From: an uncultured Ruminiclostridium sp.
GTDB lineage: Bacteria > Bacillota > Clostridia > Oscillospirales > Acutalibacteraceae
Reading direction: 5' to 3'
DNA length: 54,722 nt
Assembly: GCA_902490005.1 (NCBI GenBank)
Contig: CABUCM010000016.1
Coordinates: 1 to 54,722, forward strand
The translations under genes and the position numbers were made by a program. Positions 1-6,646 of this stretch are shown here, piece by piece. Position 1 is the first letter of the stretch; each line of letters opens with the position of its first letter. The notes under the pieces were generated by a model. That model was not told the origin of the DNA and ran no database searches. It saw nothing but the letters and a program-made list of their open reading frames with translations.

Positions 1-1724
1 CGGCGGTTTCGCCGTCCCGCGCCGCCGACGGAAACCTCGTCCACCCCCTGGGGGATAAAGGCAATTTCCTCGCTTTGCACCACCAGCCGGAACAGCTCCG
101 CCCACCGGCGGGAGGCCAGCCGGTGGTCTTTCAGCACCAAAGCCATTTGGTCTAAAATTTCCATCAGCATGTCCCATAGCCGGATCTGCTCCTGGGCCAG
201 GTTCCATTCCCCTAGGGCCTCCAGGCCGTCGGCCATCCGCCGGATATTCTGAGAAGCGTTCAATCGCTCTAACAGCTGGTATACGCCGTAGGCGATGCCC
301 CTGCCCGTACCGGAGCGCAGGCTTTCCTCAAATTGGGCCAGCGGCCCGATGACCCGCTCCCTTAGACAGTTCAACTCTTCCAGCTTTTTTTGATCCTCTT
401 GTGTGGTTTCCTCGGAAAAGCCATTGGGATGCATGATAAAAGGCTCCAGCCAGCGTTTTCCGCTGATATTCCACAGCAGGACATAATTTTCCAGCGCGGC
501 GATTTCCTCCGTTTGAAGCTCCGTCAGCCCGGTTTTCAGGAAACGGAAAATCTCATCGGACCGATAGCCGCTTTGGACGCACTCGAACGCGCTGAGCACC
601 AAGGTCATCAGCGGTTTTTCATCCAGCGCCTCCGGCTGGTCCATAAAATATGGAATGCCGTAGCTTTCCAGCGCAGCGTCTAAAATGCCCCGGTAAGAGT
701 CCGTTTCCCTGGCGATCACGGTGATTTCCCGGTAACGGTAGCCGCGCTCCTGCACCAGCTTTTGAATCCGGCGAGCCGTAAAGTCCGCCTCTTCATAGAG
801 GTCGGCGGCGTTATAAAGGACAATGTGCGCCGGGGGTTCTTCCGCTTCCAGCCGTTCCCTGCGGTAAACCGCCTGCTCCAGCAGCTTCAAATCCTCGTTT
901 TGGAACCGTCTGCCGTGGGTCAGCCGAATGGGCGGCGCCAAAGGGAGATGGTAATCCTCGGCGATCTGTTTTAGCTGGCGAACCGTTTTCTTCACCGGGG
1001 AAAACAAGCCCATACCGTTGTCTTTTGCCGGGTCCTGGTCCACACAGATTGAAATTACGCTCTCTTTCGCCTGACGCAGGATCAAAGCCAGTACCCCAAG
1101 CTCCTGCACAGTAAACCCGGCGAAGGCGTCCACCATCACCGTATAGCCCTCAAAAAATGGAGTGGTTTCCAGCACGTTTTTCAGCCTGGTGAGGTCATCC
1201 AGCGGGTCTATGTAGCTTTGAGAAACCAGGGCGTCAAAAGCGGCCATCACCAGCCCGGTTTCCCGAACCTTTTTTTTCAGGTTCCCTTCCTCCAGGGAAT
1301 CGGCGGCCTTTTTTAAGTCTTCCCATCCGATGCCGCACATTTTAAATTCCTTCAGCGCGGAAAGCATCAGCTCCACCATTTCCCGGGAACCGCATTGCTT
1401 TTCGTAAAGAACCATTTCATCCCGGACCTGCTCCAGCGCCAGGCTCATTAAAATATTCCTGCCGCTGTCGTTGAGCCGCCGTCCCGCCAAGCCGCCGGTC
1501 TGGCGCATCACCAAATCCACCATTCTGGTAAAGCTGGTGACAGTGATCTTTCCGGCGTCTTTCGGTCCCATCAGGCGGAGCATAGCCCGTTCATTTTCAA
1601 AGGAATTCTGTTCCGGAACCAACAGCAGCAGCTTTTCTTCCCCGGCTTTTGCCTTTTCCATCAGCATCTGCCGGAGCACATAGGTCTTGCCGCTGCCAGA
1701 GGTCCCTTCGATAAATTGAAGCAT
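1..1724 (-). CDS. addB: AddB, helicase-nuclease subunit B (N-terminal part; runs off the left edge)
   Basis: This is the N-terminal 574 codons of the AddB subunit of the AddAB (RexBA) helicase-nuclease, which processes double-strand breaks for RecA recombination. The reading frame stays open to the left edge of the window; family members are about 1,100-1,170 residues, so roughly half is missing. The start is ATG at 1724, preceded by GGAGGTG. A Walker A motif GTSGSGKT lies at residues 7-14, followed by the AddB-like stretch LLLVPEQNSFENE and the helicase-like domain. The C-terminal nuclease domain and most of the Fe-S cysteines known for AddB would lie outside. addA normally follows directly and would be expected to the left. 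The identity is confident; nothing in the visible part looks broken. Confidence 0.93.
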   Translation of the reverse strand, partial: MLQFIEGTSGSGKTYVLRQMLMEKAKAGEEKLLLLVPEQNSFENERAMLRLMGPKDAGKITVTSFTRMVDLVMRQTGGLAGRRLNDSGRNILMSLALEQVRDEMVLYEKQCGSREMVELMLSALKEFKMCGIGWEDLKKAADSLEEGNLKKKVRETGLVMAAFDALVSQSYIDPLDDLTRLKNVLETTPFFEGYTVMVDAFAGFTVQELGVLALILRQAKESVISICVDQDPAKDNGMGLFSPVKKTVRQLKQIAEDYHLPLAPPIRLTHGRRFQNEDLKLLEQAVYRRERLEAEEPPAHIVLYNAADLYEEADFTARRIQKLVQERGYRYREITVIARETDSYRGILDAALESYGIPYFMDQPEALDEKPLMTLVLSAFECVQSGYRSDEIFRFLKTGLTELQTEEIAALENYVLLWNISGKRWLEPFIMHPNGFSEETTQEDQKKLEELNCLRERVIGPLAQFEESLRSGTGRGIAYGVYQLLERLNASQNIRRMADGLEALGEWNLAQEQIRLWDMLMEILDQMALVLKDHRLASRRWAELFRLVVQSEEIAFIPQGVDEVSVGGAGRRNR

Positions 1725-1886
1725 CGCTCCACCTCCGAAGGTTTTAAAAATTTCATCGATTTGAATTTATGATGCCATAACCGCAGGCTGGCACAGCCTG
1801 CACCTTACCTGGAAAACGGCAAGGGTTTTTCATAATGGTGAAAGCACTCTCATACGCCGGCGGCAAAGCCGCCGGCAGCTGAGGCT
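1725..1886 (-). other. Untranslated leader of addB with two perfect hairpins
   Basis: The stretch between the putative addB promoter and its start codon has no gene. It holds two perfect inverted repeats. One has arms 1783-1790 and 1794-1801 (8 bp, loop GCA). The other has arms 1856-1864 and 1868-1876 (GCCGGCGGC / GCCGCCGGC, 9 bp, loop AAA). Neither is followed by a T-run in either direction, so they are not clear intrinsic terminators. They could be RNA structure in the addB leader or a short palindromic repeat. Confidence 0.5.
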
Positions 1887-1895
1887 ATTATACCA
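1887..1895 (-). promoter_or_regulatory. Extended -10 promoter candidate for addB
   Basis: On the minus strand TATAAT (1892-1887) is preceded by TGG, giving an extended -10 (TGN-TATAAT). No good -35 lies 17 bp upstream. It sits just after the spoIIR stop codon and would produce a leader of about 155 nt for addB. Confidence 0.45.
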
Positions 1896-1913
1896 TATTT
1901 CTCCGCGGAAAAG

Positions 1914-2534
1914 CTATCGGTCCTGGAACCAATTTTTAACTTTCTCGAACACTTCCACCGCGAAAAACTTCACCTGGTATTTATTCCCGTTTTCCACCAC
2001 TTCCATCTGGGAATCGCTGAGCACATCGGAAAGCTCCTTGCTCTCCTCCGCTGCCGGCAGGCACATGGGCGGGAACATGACGCACCACCAGTTATGGCCC
2101 TCCGCTTTCCCGATGGTGATCCTCAGTGCGTCATAGTACCCGGCGGGCAGGGTGACCGTATTATATTCCCGGGTATCGAAAAACATATTGGTGATCTCCG
2201 CTTTCACAGGGTAATCGTAGCCCTGGCGGTAGACCTCCCGCTGGGCAACGTCGCAAAGCTCCTGCAAATGGGTTTTCGCCAGGGTTTCCGCGTCCTCCCG
2301 GGTTTTCGCCTCCTGGAACAGCTCCTCGGAGTATTCCAAAATCCGGTCTCGCACCTTCAGCTTCAGGGCCTGGTCCTCCTGGGAATCGGAATTGGCCAGC
2401 ACGTGGAACCGGAACACCTGGTTTTCAATGGCGGCGCAGTTGCCTGAAAAGCCTGTCATCGTAAGTAAAAAGCTGAGAATCAAGCCCAGCGCCAGGGATT
2501 TTTCAATCACCGTAAAATAAGCTTTCTTTTTCAT
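1914..2534 (-). CDS. spoIIR: Stage II sporulation protein R (SpoIIR), forespore signal for pro-SigE processing
   Basis: SpoIIR is made in the forespore under sigma-F, is secreted into the intermembrane space, and triggers SpoIIGA in the mother-cell membrane to cleave pro-sigma-E. The protein has the family's hallmark stretches RFHVLANSDSQEDQALKLKV and GHNWWCVMFPPMC. I chose the ATG at 2534, giving 206 residues beginning MKKKAYFT with a hydrophobic signal segment (LALGLILSFLLTMTGF). The frame is open further upstream, but the extra 27 residues (MKIKLCIKLEK...) would be non-family sequence read across a terminator-like hairpin. A sigma-F-like promoter and a hairpin lie immediately upstream. Its targets, spoIIGA and sigE, are at 37-39 kb of this window. 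The final Shine-Dalgarno choice (AAAGGA about 14 nt upstream) is loose. Confidence 0.93.
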   Translation of the reverse strand: MKKKAYFTVIEKSLALGLILSFLLTMTGFSGNCAAIENQVFRFHVLANSDSQEDQALKLKVRDRILEYSEELFQEAKTREDAETLAKTHLQELCDVAQREVYRQGYDYPVKAEITNMFFDTREYNTVTLPAGYYDALRITIGKAEGHNWWCVMFPPMCLPAAEESKELSDVLSDSQMEVVENGNKYQVKFFAVEVFEKVKNWFQDR

Positions 2535-2539
2535 GTACA

Positions 2540-2587
2540 AAAAAACCGTCCTTTCAAACATTTCTGCTTGAGTATGGACGGTTTTTT
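2540..2587 (-). terminator. ispE terminator hairpin overlapping the spoIIR leader
   Basis: This is a perfect 12-bp inverted repeat, AAAAAACCGTCC (2540-2551) and GGACGGTTTTTT (2576-2587), with a 24-nt loop. Read on the minus strand it gives a GC core followed by a T-run, like an intrinsic terminator for ispE read-through. Its downstream arm ends 5 nt before the spoIIR ATG and overlaps the likely ribosome-binding region. Confidence 0.6.
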
Positions 2588-2599
2588 CCAATTTTATAC
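2571..2599 (-). promoter_or_regulatory. Sigma-F-type promoter of spoIIR
   Basis: On the minus strand GTATA (2599-2595), a 15-bp spacer and GTCCATACT (2579-2571) match the forespore sigma-F pattern (GYWTA, about 15 bp, GGnRAnAHT) with mismatches at the second and fourth -10 positions. The start point would fall near 2564, inside the loop of the overlapping hairpin. spoIIR is a known sigma-F target in Bacillus, which supports the call; the match itself is by eye. Confidence 0.55.
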
Positions 2600-2604
2600 A
2601 AAGT

Positions 2605-3477
2605 TTAATCTTCAATCTCGCAGCCCTTGAACACAGGCCGGCACACGAACACCTGGTCGCAATACTCTTCCAAAGACCGTGCGCAGTTTTCCGCCGTGGA
2701 CTTTTCCTTGAAAATGCCGAACACCGTGGGACCGCTGCCGCTCATCCCCGCGTTTAAGGCGCCGCCCTCCAGCATAATCCGCTTGATCGAGGCCACCTCC
2801 GGCAGGTCTAATACCTTTTCAAATTTATTATAGATACAGTTGGCGATCTCTTCAATGGCGCCGTTGCAAACCGCTTCCACCGCGTCATCAGTTTCTGGGC
2901 TTTCCCACAGCAAATGCTTATCCACTAGAGAATAGGCGCTTTTCGTAGAAACGGTAATATCCGGCTTGGAAAGCACAATATAGCAATCGGGAATATCCGG
3001 CAGCGGCGTCAGGATCGTGCCGATGCCCTCCGCCAGCATGGTGCCGCCGAAAATGCAGAAGGGCACATCCGCCCCTACTTTTTCCCCGATATCCGTCAAC
3101 TCCGCCTGGGACAGCCGGGTCTGAAACATATGATCCAAAGCGACGATCACCGCCGCGGCGTCGGCGCTGCCGCCCGCCAAGCCAGCGGCCATGGGAATAC
3201 GCTTTTTAATTTTGATTCCAATTCCCGGATTTTCCACCTTAGTGGCCTCAAAAAAGGCCTGAGCCGCCCGGTAAGCGGTATTCGTCTCCGTCACAGGGAC
3301 CTCTTCCCGGTTACAATAAACCTCGATGGGCTGGTCGGCATCATCCCAAACCGTCACCGTATCGCACACATCCACCGACTGCATCAGCATTTTTACCAAA
3401 TGATAGCCGTCGTTGCGCCTGCCGATAATATCTAAGGTCAGATTGATTTTAGCCGGCGCGTTCACCGTCAGTTTCAT
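2605..3477 (-). CDS. ispE: 4-diphosphocytidyl-2-C-methyl-D-erythritol kinase
   Basis: IspE phosphorylates CDP-methylerythritol with ATP in the non-mevalonate (MEP) route to isoprenoid precursors. The 290-residue protein has the usual length. It shows the GHMP-kinase N-terminus (PAKINLTLDIIGRRNDGYH, residues 8-26), the ATP-binding glycine-rich loop PMAAGLAGGSADAA at 95-108 and the C-terminal GMSGSGPTVFG motif. The ATG overlaps the end of the aminotransferase gene by 4 bp (ATGA), so the two are translationally coupled. It is the last gene of the Lrp-aminotransferase-ispE unit, followed by a terminator-like hairpin and spoIIR. No anomalies are visible. Confidence 0.96.
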   Translation of the reverse strand: MKLTVNAPAKINLTLDIIGRRNDGYHLVKMLMQSVDVCDTVTVWDDADQPIEVYCNREEVPVTETNTAYRAAQAFFEATKVENPGIGIKIKKRIPMAAGLAGGSADAAAVIVALDHMFQTRLSQAELTDIGEKVGADVPFCIFGGTMLAEGIGTILTPLPDIPDCYIVLSKPDITVSTKSAYSLVDKHLLWESPETDDAVEAVCNGAIEEIANCIYNKFEKVLDLPEVASIKRIMLEGGALNAGMSGSGPTVFGIFKEKSTAENCARSLEEYCDQVFVCRPVFKGCEIED

Positions 3478-4670
3478 TTTGCTCCCCCTTCGTTTTTCAG
3501 GGAAGCGACAAAACGCTTGATCCTTTCCAGCGCCTCAGTCAGGTGCTTTAAAGAATAGGAATAGCTGACGCGGACAAAGCCTTCTCCGCACTGTCCGAAA
3601 GCCGTGCCGGGCACCACCGCCACCCGTTCGGAATAGATCAGCCGTTCGCAGAATTCCTCGGAAGTAAGGCCGGTGCTTTTGATGCAGGGAAACACATAAA
3701 AGGCCCCCTCGGGCTCAAAGCAGGACAAGCCCATCTCCCGCAAGCCGTCTACTAAAAGCCGCCGGCGCATATCATACTGGCGGCGCATGTATTCAATGTC
3801 CTCGTCGCCATTTTTCAGCGCCTCGATAGCCGCGTACTGAGCGGTGGTAGGCGCGCTCATAATGGCATATTGGTGCAGCTTGGTCATTTGGCCGATAATC
3901 GGTCCCGGCCCCAATGCGTAGCCCAGCCGCCAGCCGGTCATGGCATAGGCCTTGGAAAAGCCGTTGATGACCACGGTGCGCTCCTGCATGTTTTCGATTT
4001 CCGCAAAGGAAACATGGGGTTCGCCGCCATAGGTCAGCTCCCCGTAAATCTCGTCGGAAAGGACAAACAGATTGTATTCCTGAACGATTTTCGCTACCTT
4101 TTCCAGATCTTGGCGGCGCATCACGCCGCCAGTAGGATTGTTGGGATAAGGCAAGATCAGCATTTTGGTTTTTGGGGTGATATGGGAAAGCAGCTCCTCC
4201 GGCGTCAGGCGGAAGCTGTTTTCCTCCTTAGTTTCAATGATGACCGGAACCCCCTCCGCCATCTGCACCATAGGCTCGTAGCACACAAAGCAGGGCTGGG
4301 GAATCAGCACCTCGTCCCCAGGGGCGATAATGGTGCGGATGGCCAGGTCAATGGCCTCGCTGCCTCCTACCGTCACCAGAACGTCGGACTTGGCGTCATA
4401 GGAAACATGAAAGCGACGCTGGTAATAATTGCAGATTTCCTGCCGAAGCTCGGCAAAACCGCGGTTTGGGGTATACCAGGTCTTTCCCTTTTCCAGGGAC
4501 TCGATCCCCGCCTGGCGGACATGCCACGGCGTAGAAAAATCAGGCTCGCCGATGGACAGGGAAATCACGTGGTCCATCTCGTTGGCGATATCAAAAAACC
4601 GCCGGATGCCGGAAGGCTTCACCTTCTGGATGCGGTCGTTCATAAATTGCTGGTAGTCGATCACAGCCAA
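3474..4670 (-). CDS. Class I PLP aminotransferase (AlaT/AspC-like)
   Basis: This is a fold-type I aminotransferase of 398 residues, normal for the family. PNNPTG lies at 176-181, the PLP-contacting Asp206 and Tyr209 in SDEIYG, and the Schiff-base Lys240 in NGFSKAYAMTG; the N-terminal SIGEPDFSTP is typical of subgroup I-gamma. The substrate cannot be read with certainty; alanine, aspartate or aromatic amino acids are all possible. It overlaps the upstream Lrp-type regulator by 10 bp. That layout resembles the alaR-alaT (yugG-yugH) pair of Bacillus, where the Lrp protein controls its partner aminotransferase. A supply of arylpyruvate for IorAB (32.5 kb) is a possible physiological link, but this is inference. 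Confidence 0.88.
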   Translation of the reverse strand: MAVIDYQQFMNDRIQKVKPSGIRRFFDIANEMDHVISLSIGEPDFSTPWHVRQAGIESLEKGKTWYTPNRGFAELRQEICNYYQRRFHVSYDAKSDVLVTVGGSEAIDLAIRTIIAPGDEVLIPQPCFVCYEPMVQMAEGVPVIIETKEENSFRLTPEELLSHITPKTKMLILPYPNNPTGGVMRRQDLEKVAKIVQEYNLFVLSDEIYGELTYGGEPHVSFAEIENMQERTVVINGFSKAYAMTGWRLGYALGPGPIIGQMTKLHQYAIMSAPTTAQYAAIEALKNGDEDIEYMRRQYDMRRRLLVDGLREMGLSCFEPEGAFYVFPCIKSTGLTSEEFCERLIYSERVAVVPGTAFGQCGEGFVRVSYSYSLKHLTEALERIKRFVASLKNEGGAK

Positions 4671-5143
4671 ACATCCCCTCTTTCGTCAACATCGCCGTCA
4701 TCGCAGAGGATCATGCCGGAATCCTTATATCTTGTCAGCACAAAATGGGTCGCGGTGGAAATGACAGAATCCAGGGTAGAAAGCCGCTTGGCCACAAACA
4801 TGGCAATGTCCTGAATGGTAGCCGCCCTGACAATCACCGCGAAATCATAGGCTCCCGCCATTAAATAAACGCTTTCCACTTCGTCAAAGGCCATCACCCG
4901 GCGGGCGATTTCGTCAAAGCCGGTTTCCCTTTTCGGGGTAACCTTCAGCTCAATAATCGCGGAGGCCGACTTCACCGGCGCTTTATCCCAATCGATCAGC
5001 GCATTATATCCCTTGATGACGCCGCTTTCTTCAAACGCCTTGATCTGGGCGGCCACTTCCGCCTCTGTTTTGTTGAGCATTACGGCCAGCTGCGCCGTGG
5101 TCAGCCGGGCGTTCTCACTAAGAAGGGCAAGCAAATCATTCAT
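4661..5143 (-). CDS. Lrp/AsnC family transcriptional regulator
   Basis: The protein has 160 residues. An N-terminal winged helix (residues 1-55, NARLTTAQLAVMLNKTEAEV) is followed by a RAM/Lrp ligand-binding domain (about 60-140, with VESVYLMAGAYDFAVIV). Family members sense amino acids and form octamers on DNA. It is the first gene of the operon with the aminotransferase and ispE, and overlaps the aminotransferase start, so control of that enzyme, and autoregulation, are likely but inferred. A clear sigma-A promoter lies about 90 bp upstream, separated from the ATG by an 85-nt leader. The acidic C-terminal tail (CDDGDVDERGDVWL) is longer than in most Lrp proteins. Confidence 0.9.
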   Translation of the reverse strand: MNDLLALLSENARLTTAQLAVMLNKTEAEVAAQIKAFEESGVIKGYNALIDWDKAPVKSASAIIELKVTPKRETGFDEIARRVMAFDEVESVYLMAGAYDFAVIVRAATIQDIAMFVAKRLSTLDSVISTATHFVLTRYKDSGMILCDDGDVDERGDVWL

Positions 5144-5230
5144 CTTGGTATCATTCCTTTCAGTTTTGTGTTTTAAAATTCTTCTAAATCATCGGGCCGA
5201 AAGAACCTTACTCGCCGATAATTAAAAATT

Positions 5231-5259
5231 ATTATACACTTTTTCCAATTCCTTGTCTA
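5231..5259 (-). promoter_or_regulatory. Sigma-A promoter of the Lrp-aminotransferase-ispE operon
   Basis: On the minus strand TAGACA (5259-5254), a 17-bp spacer and TATAAT (5236-5231). The -35 overlaps the stop codon of the upstream PHP phosphatase gene, so the gap to that gene is fully used. Confidence 0.7.
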
Positions 5260-6069
5260 CTCGATGGGCACCATCCGAGGTTCCCGTTTAGCGTAAATGG
5301 TATAGTGCCGGAAGCCGATTTTATAAATCATGGACATGGCTTCCTCGATCCCCGCGGACACATCCGCCCAGCGGTGGGCGTCCGATCCCAGCGTGATATA
5401 AGTACCCCCCAGCTCATAATACCGGCGGACAATCTCCGCGTTGGGCAGGGTCTCTCCAATATGCTGGCGCAGGCCGGAGGTGTTCACCTCCAGGGCCTTT
5501 TTGCCCTCAATCAGTTCCGTTAAAATGGCGTCGATCTTCTCCTGGTACCTGGAGATTTCCACTCTCAGCCCAGGCTGGGCCAGCATATAACGTAGCGGGT
5601 AAGTTAAATGGGCCAAGGAATCGAACCGCCCCCACTTTGCCACCAGCAAAAGCTGATCGAAATACTCGTTCAGCAGGGAATCGATATTCTCCTGGGTGTA
5701 ATTCAAATAGTAAAAATCCTTCTTGCCTGGCAGATTATGCACCGACGCCAGCACAAAATCAAAGGCGCCGGCGGACAAGGCCTCCTGGGTCGCCTCCAAA
5801 TCGGTGATAGGCTGGCCCAGTTCGATGCCGGCGTGTACCTGAAGCCGCCCGTAGAACACCGCTCTGGCCTTGCGGGTTTCAAAAAAGGATTGGACGATGG
5901 ACCGGTCAAAACCCTCTTTATGGTAAATATCACATTCACAATGGTCGGTAATGGTGATGGAATAAAGCCCCAGGGAAGCGGCCCTTTCACAGATCATCAT
6001 CACCGGGTCGGTGCCGTCAAAGGAGCAGTCGGAATGGACATGGCTGTCAGAAATAAAATGATAGTGCAT
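5257..6069 (-). CDS. PHP-domain phosphatase, histidinol-phosphatase (HisK) family
   Basis: This 270-residue PHP-domain metallophosphatase belongs to the HisK/YtvP type that hydrolyses histidinol phosphate in histidine biosynthesis. The metal-ligand motifs are visible: HVH at residues 10-12, TDHCE near 50, IELGQ near 96, SVHN, and SDAHR near the C-terminus. I chose the ATG at 6069, which has GGAGG 7 nt upstream; the frame continues 14 codons further without a ribosome-binding site. No other his genes are nearby, and PHP proteins of this size can act on other phosphoesters, so the substrate is uncertain. An extended -10 promoter lies upstream. Confidence 0.85.
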   Translation of the reverse strand: MHYHFISDSHVHSDCSFDGTDPVMMICERAASLGLYSITITDHCECDIYHKEGFDRSIVQSFFETRKARAVFYGRLQVHAGIELGQPITDLEATQEALSAGAFDFVLASVHNLPGKKDFYYLNYTQENIDSLLNEYFDQLLLVAKWGRFDSLAHLTYPLRYMLAQPGLRVEISRYQEKIDAILTELIEGKKALEVNTSGLRQHIGETLPNAEIVRRYYELGGTYITLGSDAHRWADVSAGIEEAMSMIYKIGFRHYTIYAKREPRMVPIE

Positions 6070-6146
6070 CAGGTTTCCTCCATACTGAAATTTCAACTTA
6101 TCTATCTTCAAAAAGGCTTGAAAAACAAAATAATAATCTTGTATTT

Positions 6147-6155
6147 ATTATATCA
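6147..6155 (-). promoter_or_regulatory. Extended -10 promoter for the PHP phosphatase gene
   Basis: TGA-TATAAT on the minus strand (6155-6147), an extended -10 with no strong -35. It lies 78 bp upstream of the chosen ATG. Confidence 0.5.
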
Positions 6156-6282
6156 CAGGCGGCATGGAAAGAACAGCTTCCATTCTAGCAGGAATCCATC
6201 GTGTTTTTCATAAAAATCTGTACCATTTTGTGAAAACTGATTAAAGAAACGTTAAAACGCCCCGCCGCCGATAGGGTTTTGC

Positions 6283-6311
6283 TTGACAGTGCTTGGGTTT
6301 CCGTTCATAAT
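6283..6311 (+). promoter_or_regulatory. Sigma-A promoter of the ACT/UPF0210 pair
   Basis: TTGACA (6283-6288), a 17-bp spacer and CATAAT (6306-6311), with the start codon about 40 bp downstream of the -10. It has a perfect -35 and is one of the best matches in the window. Confidence 0.8.
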
Positions 6312-6352
6312 AAATAGGATTGAAATTCTGACATTTTCGGGAGGCAGGCTTT

Positions 6353-6622
6353 ATGAGAGCGATCATTACGGTAATCGGCAAGGACATGGTTGGTATTTTA
6401 GCAAAAGTTTCGGCGGTATGCGCCGAAGGCAACGTAAACGTCACCGAGGTGACGCAGTCGATCCTGCAGGATCTTTTCGCCATGATTATGTTGGTGGACC
6501 TGGAAAACGCCACGGTTCCTTTCAACGAGCTGGTGGATCAAATGACCGCCTTAGGCGAGCAGGAATGCTTGAAAATACATGTGATGCATGAAGATATTTT
6601 CAATTCTATGCACAGAATTTAA
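6353..6622 (+). CDS. ACT domain protein, UPF0237 family
   Basis: This is an 89-residue stand-alone ACT domain (MRAIITVIGKDMVGILAKVS...) of the UPF0237 family. ACT domains bind amino acids or other small ligands as dimers. The start is ATG with GGGAGG upstream, and TTGACA/CATAAT 40 bp further up. The gene is followed after 24 bp by the UPF0210 gene; the two are adjacent in many Firmicutes, which suggests a ligand-sensing partner. The ligand and the function are unknown. Confidence 0.92.
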   Translation: MRAIITVIGKDMVGILAKVSAVCAEGNVNVTEVTQSILQDLFAMIMLVDLENATVPFNELVDQMTALGEQECLKIHVMHEDIFNSMHRI

Positions 6623-6646
6623 CCGGGAAAGGAACGGCTCACTGTT

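Noticed and set aside
1783..1801. GCTGGCACAGC palindrome shared with 29096-29106
   Set aside because: Only two copies are seen, both short and in unrelated intergenic places; chance is the simpler explanation.
3870..4814. 314-codon open frame on the plus strand opposite the aminotransferase and Lrp genes
   Set aside because: It lies antisense to conserved coding sequence, with no family features and a high share of rare residue patterns typical of shadows.
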